Assembly (NCBI GenBank): GCA_027488165.1
Contig: JAIYCF010000076.1
Span: 1-10,904 of the forward strand
DNA from: Streptomycetaceae bacterium
Lineage (GTDB): Bacteria > Actinomycetota > Actinomycetes > Nanopelagicales > Nanopelagicaceae
Reading direction: 5' to 3'
Length of the DNA: 10,904 bases
Shown: one piece after another, positions 7,803-10,904 of the stretch
Position numbering within the stretch: position 1 is the first letter of the stretch
Layout: each line of letters starts with the position of its first letter
Notes under the pieces: generated by a model
What the model was told of the DNA's origin: nothing
Databases searched by the model: none
Seen by the model: only the letters and a program-made list of their open reading frames with translations
Position numbers and translations under genes: made by a program

Positions 7803-8503
7803 CCTTTACCTTTACGTCCTGATCCTCCACCAACGAGAGCCGCTACCCCTTTCTTTCCGGAGGTCTCTTCCTTTAAGTAAGCCGATATGGGAGCTGTGGT
7901 GCTATTTAGAGTTAGCACTCGGTAATCAACCCCGTTGAAATCAAGAACTGTTAACGAAGCTGGATCGATTATGATTTTTTGAAAGTGATCTAAATGCGTA
8001 CCTAAAACGCTTGCCACGATCGATTTGATTACATCTCCATGACTAACCAAAAGTTTAGGACCTCTGCCAGGAGTCTTCGCCGTGCTATCTAAAGCGCGCA
8101 TGGCTCGTGCCTGAACATCCAAAAGTCCTTCACCGCCAGGAAAATACATCGCACTTGGATTGTTTTGGACAACTTTCCAGGCTTTATCTCTGGAGAGAAC
8201 TGAAAGCTTTCTTCCCGTCCATTTGCCGTAATCAACTTCTACGAGATCGTTTTCAACTTCGATAGTCGGCTTTCCGCGACTTCCCTTTGATAGTTGATCT
8301 ATCAGCGGCGCAATAGTTTGCGAACAACGCTCCATTGGGCTCACTCTGATTAATGAAAAATCGATCTCTTTCAATCGCTCTGCGAGTTCTTGCGATTCTT
8401 TACGGCCGCGATCTGAAAGATCTACACCAGGTGCTCTTCCAGCAAGGATCGCTTTAGCATTAGCCGATGAATGTGCATGGCGTAACAAAACTATCCGTGT
8501 CAT
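7799..8503 (-). CDS. MSMEG_4193 family putative phosphomutase (histidine phosphatase superfamily)
   Basis: A 234-residue histidine phosphatase/phosphoglycerate-mutase-fold protein of the actinobacterial MSMEG_4193 (TIGR03848) type. Catalytic residues are present in order: Arg8-His9 in VLLRHAHSSAN (phospho-accepting His9), Arg59 in SPMERCSQTI, Glu89 in VEVDYGKWTG, and His155 in LLVSHGDVIK. The substrate is unknown; phosphatase or mutase activity on a small molecule or a phosphoprotein would fit. The tail (213-234) is Gly/Lys-rich with VGGGSG; from memory a glycine-rich end is common in this family. ATG 8503-8501 is the start, with no Shine-Dalgarno but a TAACCT hexamer 6 nt upstream, suggesting a leaderless message. 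It is the first gene of the operon that continues through DUF3090, the SCO1664-family gene and mshC. Divergent from it, 50 bp away, is an aldo/keto reductase. Confidence 0.92.
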   Translation of the reverse strand: MTRIVLLRHAHSSANAKAILAGRAPGVDLSDRGRKESQELAERLKEIDFSLIRVSPMERCSQTIAPLIDQLSKGSRGKPTIEVENDLVEVDYGKWTGRKLSVLSRDKAWKVVQNNPSAMYFPGGEGLLDVQARAMRALDSTAKTPGRGPKLLVSHGDVIKSIVASVLGTHLDHFQKIIIDPASLTVLDFNGVDYRVLTLNSTTAPISAYLKEETSGKKGVAALVGGGSGRKGKG

Positions 8504-8509
8504 GTTAGA

Positions 8510-8515
8510 AGGTTA
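8510..8515 (-). promoter_or_regulatory. Candidate -10 box for the phosphomutase-DUF3090-SCO1664-mshC operon
   Basis: The minus-strand hexamer TAACCT ends 6 nt before the ATG of the first gene, and no Shine-Dalgarno is visible. This is the geometry of an actinobacterial leaderless promoter and repeats the hexamer found before metH. A clear -35 is not visible; that region overlaps the palindrome at 8518-8534. Confidence 0.45.
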
Positions 8516-8517
8516 TC

Positions 8518-8534
8518 CGCAAAATTCATTTGCG
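8518..8534. promoter_or_regulatory. 17-bp palindrome, candidate operator between divergent promoters
   Basis: CGCAAA-N5-TTTGCG is a perfect 6-bp inverted repeat lying between the two candidate -10 boxes (8510-8515 on -, 8541-8546 on +). A dimeric regulator bound here would cover the upstream region of both the mshC operon and the aldo/keto reductase gene. The regulator is unknown and no regulator gene is adjacent. The palindrome is seen directly; the function is inference. Confidence 0.35.
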
Positions 8535-8540
8535 TCTTGC

Positions 8541-8546
8541 TAGGGT
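8541..8546 (+). promoter_or_regulatory. Candidate -10 box for the aldo/keto reductase gene
   Basis: TAGGGT (TAnnnT) ends 7 nt before ATG 8554, as in leaderless actinobacterial promoters. The overlapping AGGGTGG could instead act as a weak Shine-Dalgarno, 5 nt from the ATG, so this call is tentative. Confidence 0.35.
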
Positions 8547-8553
8547 GGCCGCC

Positions 8554-9504
8554 ATGGAACTTCGTCGTGCGGGAAGATCAGGGCTCTCCCTTTCTCGCCT
8601 CGCCTTGGGCACGATGACCTGGGGACGTGATACCGATACCCACGAAGCGGCCGATCAAGCGCGTGAATTTATTGAGGCCGGTGGAAACTACTTCGACTCA
8701 GCGAGTCACTACGGAGATGGAGATGCTGAGCGAGTAATCGGCGGTCTAATCGGAACGCTCTTCAAACGAGAAGATGTTGTTATCTCAACTAAGGCAGGTT
8801 CTGCCTACATCGATGGTTCGCTGGTCACCGATAACTCTCGTACTTCTTTGATGAGCTCACTAGATAAATCGTTGACCCGCCTAGGTACAAGTTATGTAGA
8901 TATTTGGATGATCCAAAGTTGGGATACCGCAGCACAGATAGAAGATGCACTTTCTGCTCTGGATTGGGCATATACATCAGGTCGTGCCCGGTATGTAGGA
9001 ATCTCTAACTTCAATGGCTGGCAGTGCGCACGAGCGATCTCCTTGCAAGAAGCCAATAGCAGTAAGGCACCGATCGCAGTAATGCAGAATGAATTCTCAC
9101 TTTTAAATCGAAGAGTTGAAGAAGACTCGCTGGAATGTTCTAGAAATTTGGAGACCGGTTTTATCGCTTGGTCTCCGCTGGGCCGCGGTGTCTTAACCGG
9201 AAAGTATCGCAACGGAATTCCGGCTGATTCACGCGCTGCCACTCCACATTTTGCGCCCTTCATCGAGCCTTACTTAAATGATCGATCACGTCGCATAGTT
9301 GAAGCAGTCTCTGTTGCTGCGCAGGGGCTTGGCTATTCACCTCTTGAAGTGGCTTTAGCTTGGGTACGAGATTTCCCTGGCGTTACTAGTTCGGTGGTCG
9401 GAGCGCGAACTGCTGCACAATTACAAGGCATCTTGGCTAGCGAAGAGATTGAACTTCCTGAAGTCGTACGAAGTGCGCTAAACGAAGTATCAGCAGCTCT
9501 CTAG
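8554..9504 (+). CDS. Aldo/keto reductase family protein with substituted catalytic histidine
   Basis: A 316-residue cytoplasmic aldo/keto reductase with a (beta/alpha)8 barrel, expected to use NAD(P)H. Visible family features: the N-terminal strand LSRLALGTMTWG, FDSASHYGDGDAE (Asp48 and Tyr53 of the catalytic tetrad), VVISTKAG (Lys80), GRARYVGISNFNGWQ, the cofactor-side IAWSPLGRGVLTGKY, and TSSVVGARTAAQL near the C-terminus. The fourth tetrad residue, normally His in a D-x4-H-x2-D context, is Gln121 (codon CAA, 8914-8916) in VDIWMIQSWD, so activity or specificity may be altered. The start is ATG 8554: it puts the conserved ELRRAGRSGL block at the N-terminus and lies just after the -10/Shine-Dalgarno candidate. 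An in-frame TTG at 8530 and GTG at 8545 are less likely. The last 15 bp overlap the convergent M20 gene. The substrate cannot be deduced. Confidence 0.9.
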   Translation: MELRRAGRSGLSLSRLALGTMTWGRDTDTHEAADQAREFIEAGGNYFDSASHYGDGDAERVIGGLIGTLFKREDVVISTKAGSAYIDGSLVTDNSRTSLMSSLDKSLTRLGTSYVDIWMIQSWDTAAQIEDALSALDWAYTSGRARYVGISNFNGWQCARAISLQEANSSKAPIAVMQNEFSLLNRRVEEDSLECSRNLETGFIAWSPLGRGVLTGKYRNGIPADSRAATPHFAPFIEPYLNDRSRRIVEAVSVAAQGLGYSPLEVALAWVRDFPGVTSSVVGARTAAQLQGILASEEIELPEVVRSALNEVSAAL

Positions 9505-10797
9505 AAAGTCGCTAAGCACTCTTACTCCAAAACGCAACCCCTCAATCGGAACGCGCTCATCGACGCCATGAAATAGCGACATGAAATCAAGGTCTGCTGG
9601 CAAACGCAGTGGAGAAAATCCATAGCCAACGATTCCGATTTCCGAAAGTGCTTTGTTATCTGTGCCACCACTCATCAGGTAAGGAACGGGAATTCCTTCT
9701 GGATCGTGAGCAAGAATTGCTGCCTTCATGGCATCAACTAGTGGAGCGTCAAAATCAACTTCGAGAGCGATATCGTGAGAAACGGTTTCAATTAAAATAT
9801 CAGGACCAACGATGGAACGGACAGTCTCATTTAATTCGGCTTCATACCCGGGCAAGAAGCGACCATCAATAACAGCGCTAGCCGTACCAGGAATAACATT
9901 TGCCTTATATCCCGCTTCTAACATCGTTGGATTGGCAGTGTTCTGCAGCGTCGCACCGATCATTCGCGCAGTTGAACCAATCTCAGTAAGTAGTGGACGC
10001 AGATCCTTCTCGTCGTAAACCTTGCCCGTTACGCGCGCTACTTCTTTAAACAAATCTTTAACTGTTTGTGTGTATCGCTGCGGCCATTCATAGCGACCGA
10101 TCTTGGCTACTGCTTCAGTGAGCGCTGTGAGCGCATTTTCATCATTCATCATCGATCCGTGGCCGGCGCGACCTTGTGCGGTTAACTTCATCCAATGAAT
10201 GCCCTTTTGTGCAGCTTCAATAAAGTAGAGGCGTTTGCCATCAGCAACAGTTACCGAGAAGCCGCCGACTTCTGAAATCGCTTCAGTGCAGCCAGCAAAG
10301 ACTTCTGGGTGATTTGCAGTCATCCAACGTGAGCCGAAGGTCATTCCAGCTTCTTCGTCAGCAAAGAAAGCGAGAACGATGTCGCGCTCTGGAACATAAC
10401 CGCGTTTGGCCCAATCACGCACAATTGCCAAGATCATCGCATCAACATTCTTCATATCAACTGCGCCACGTCCCCAAATACATCCATCTTTAATCTCTCC
10501 AGCAAAGGGATCAACTGACCAATCTGCGGCATTTGCAGGAACAACATCGATATGCCCGTGAACAACTAGGCCTGGCCTATCGGGATTGCCACCTTTTATA
10601 CGTGCAATAACATTGCAGCGCTTCGGCGCCGACTCATAAATCTTCGCGTCGATTCCGACTTCTGCGAGTGAAGCGACGATGTACTTAGCGACGGCTTCTT
10701 CATCTCCCCGACCCTCACCAAAATTCACACTGGGAATTCGGATTAAATCTTGGCAGATGCGAATCGCTTCATCTTCTAAATTTCTTATCTCACTCAT
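9490..10797 (-). CDS. M20 family metallopeptidase/deacylase (ArgE/DapE/ACY1/CPG2-like dipeptidase)
   Basis: A 435-residue zinc hydrolase of the M20 family, without signal peptide, so presumably cytoplasmic. The catalytic domain carries VVHGHIDVVP (metal ligand His82, Asp84), GRGAVDMK (bridging Asp114), FADEEAG (general base Glu148, ligand Glu149), ISEVGG (Glu176, probable ligand) and MSLFHGVDERV (ligand His410). All metal ligands are present. The lid/dimerisation domain inserts at about 197-310, including GRAGHGS. Family members hydrolyse dipeptides or deacylate amino acids; nothing here singles out DapE or ArgE, so peptide or N-acyl amino acid turnover is the safest statement. ATG 10797-10795 is preferred because a minus-strand GGGGGAG (10813-10807) lies 9 nt upstream. 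An in-frame GTG at 10815 would add six residues and include that purine tract. The 3' end overlaps the aldo/keto reductase by 15 bp. Confidence 0.9.
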   Translation of the reverse strand: MSEIRNLEDEAIRICQDLIRIPSVNFGEGRGDEEAVAKYIVASLAEVGIDAKIYESAPKRCNVIARIKGGNPDRPGLVVHGHIDVVPANAADWSVDPFAGEIKDGCIWGRGAVDMKNVDAMILAIVRDWAKRGYVPERDIVLAFFADEEAGMTFGSRWMTANHPEVFAGCTEAISEVGGFSVTVADGKRLYFIEAAQKGIHWMKLTAQGRAGHGSMMNDENALTALTEAVAKIGRYEWPQRYTQTVKDLFKEVARVTGKVYDEKDLRPLLTEIGSTARMIGATLQNTANPTMLEAGYKANVIPGTASAVIDGRFLPGYEAELNETVRSIVGPDILIETVSHDIALEVDFDAPLVDAMKAAILAHDPEGIPVPYLMSGGTDNKALSEIGIVGYGFSPLRLPADLDFMSLFHGVDERVPIEGLRFGVRVLSDFLESC

Positions 10798-10838
10798 GCC
10801 ATCATTCTCCCCCACAATCGCCTGAAAAGAGCCTGCTT

Positions 10839-10867
10839 TTGCTTCGTTGCTTCACCGTTGCTATCGT
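10839..10867 (+). promoter_or_regulatory. Candidate promoter of tRNA-Leu
   Basis: TTGCTT (10839-10844), a 17-bp spacer and TATCGT (10862-10867) resemble a housekeeping sigma-factor promoter. Transcription would start around 10874, giving a short leader before the tRNA at 10881. It lies in the 83-bp gap between the M20 start and the tRNA, where I see no other gene. Confidence 0.5.
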
Positions 10868-10880
10868 TTGCAGCGCACTG

Positions 10881-10904
10881 GTCCGGGTGGCGGAATTGGC
10901 AGAC
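10881..10904 (+). tRNA. tRNA-Leu, 5' fragment (cut by window edge)
   Basis: The last 24 bases are the acceptor 5' strand (GTCCGGG), the T8-G9 linker, the D-stem GCGG and a D-loop reading AATTGGCAGAC. The block GGTGGCGGAATTGGCAGAC is typical of bacterial tRNA-Leu with its large class II D-loop. The anticodon, long variable arm and 3' end are outside the window, so the isoacceptor cannot be named. Confidence 0.88.

Noticed and set aside
8530..8553. TTG/GTG upstream starts for the aldo/keto reductase
   Set aside because: They add residues before the conserved N-terminal strand and overlap the putative -10 region; ATG 8554 fits better.
10881..10904. tRNA gene as an integration (att) site for a mobile element
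   Set aside because: No integrase, direct repeat or foreign-looking DNA is visible; the 3' part of the tRNA, where most integrases act, is outside the window.
1..10904. Apparent richness in GATC tetramers
   Set aside because: A partial hand count suggested mild excess, but it could follow from codon use (gat/atc) and I cannot compute a reliable expectation.
1..10904. Defence, toxin-antitoxin, secretion, biosynthetic or phage-like system
   Set aside because: Every gene matches a housekeeping or actinobacterial core family; no accessory signature was found.

Overview
The window reads as ordinary, densely packed chromosome of an actinobacterium. The evidence is the mycothiol ligase MshC, three families almost confined to Actinobacteria (SCO1664 family, DUF3090, MSMEG_4193-type phosphomutase), an actinobacterial PAC2-family protein, and a gene order matching what I recall of Streptomyces coelicolor SCO1662-SCO1666. 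Base composition looks close to half G+C, far below Streptomyces or Mycobacterium. The genes are packed with 4-nt start/stop overlaps and three convergent pairs whose 3' ends overlap. That combination suggests a streamlined lineage, for example a freshwater acI/Nanopelagicales bacterium. This placement is inference and needs a phylogeny.

Layout, left to right. (1) The C-terminal end of a RecB-like PD-(D/E)XK nuclease on the + strand (1-218). (2) On the - strand, metH (cobalamin-dependent methionine synthase, starts at 4367) followed by a HAD phosphatase that starts inside the metH stop codon. (3) Divergent from metH, a PAC2-family gene on + (4388-5281). (4) Converging on it, a four-gene - strand operon transcribed in the order MSMEG_4193-type phosphomutase, DUF3090 zinc-ribbon protein, SCO1664 kinase-like protein, mshC (8503 to 5278). 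Its junctions are ATGA, ATGA and a 9-bp gap. (5) Divergent from that operon, an aldo/keto reductase on + (8554-9504). (6) Converging on it, an M20 metallopeptidase/deacylase on - (10797-9490). (7) The first 24 nt of a tRNA-Leu on + at the right edge, with a recognisable promoter.

Functionally the window combines one-carbon/methionine metabolism (MetH), low-molecular-weight thiol synthesis (MshC joins cysteine to GlcN-Ins), redox and peptide housekeeping enzymes, and a conserved but uncharacterised kinase-like/Zn-ribbon/phosphomutase cassette translationally coupled to mshC. That cassette is the nearest thing here to an undescribed system. I see no mobile elements, CRISPR, prophage, toxin-antitoxin or defence genes, no rRNA, and no gene-free stretch over 300 bp; the longest non-coding stretch is about 83 bp (10798-10880).

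The less expected details are: an aldo/keto reductase with Gln in place of the catalytic-tetrad His; candidate leaderless promoters (TAnnnT 6-7 nt before the start codon) for metH, the mshC operon and the reductase; and a 17-bp palindrome centred between the two latter promoters.
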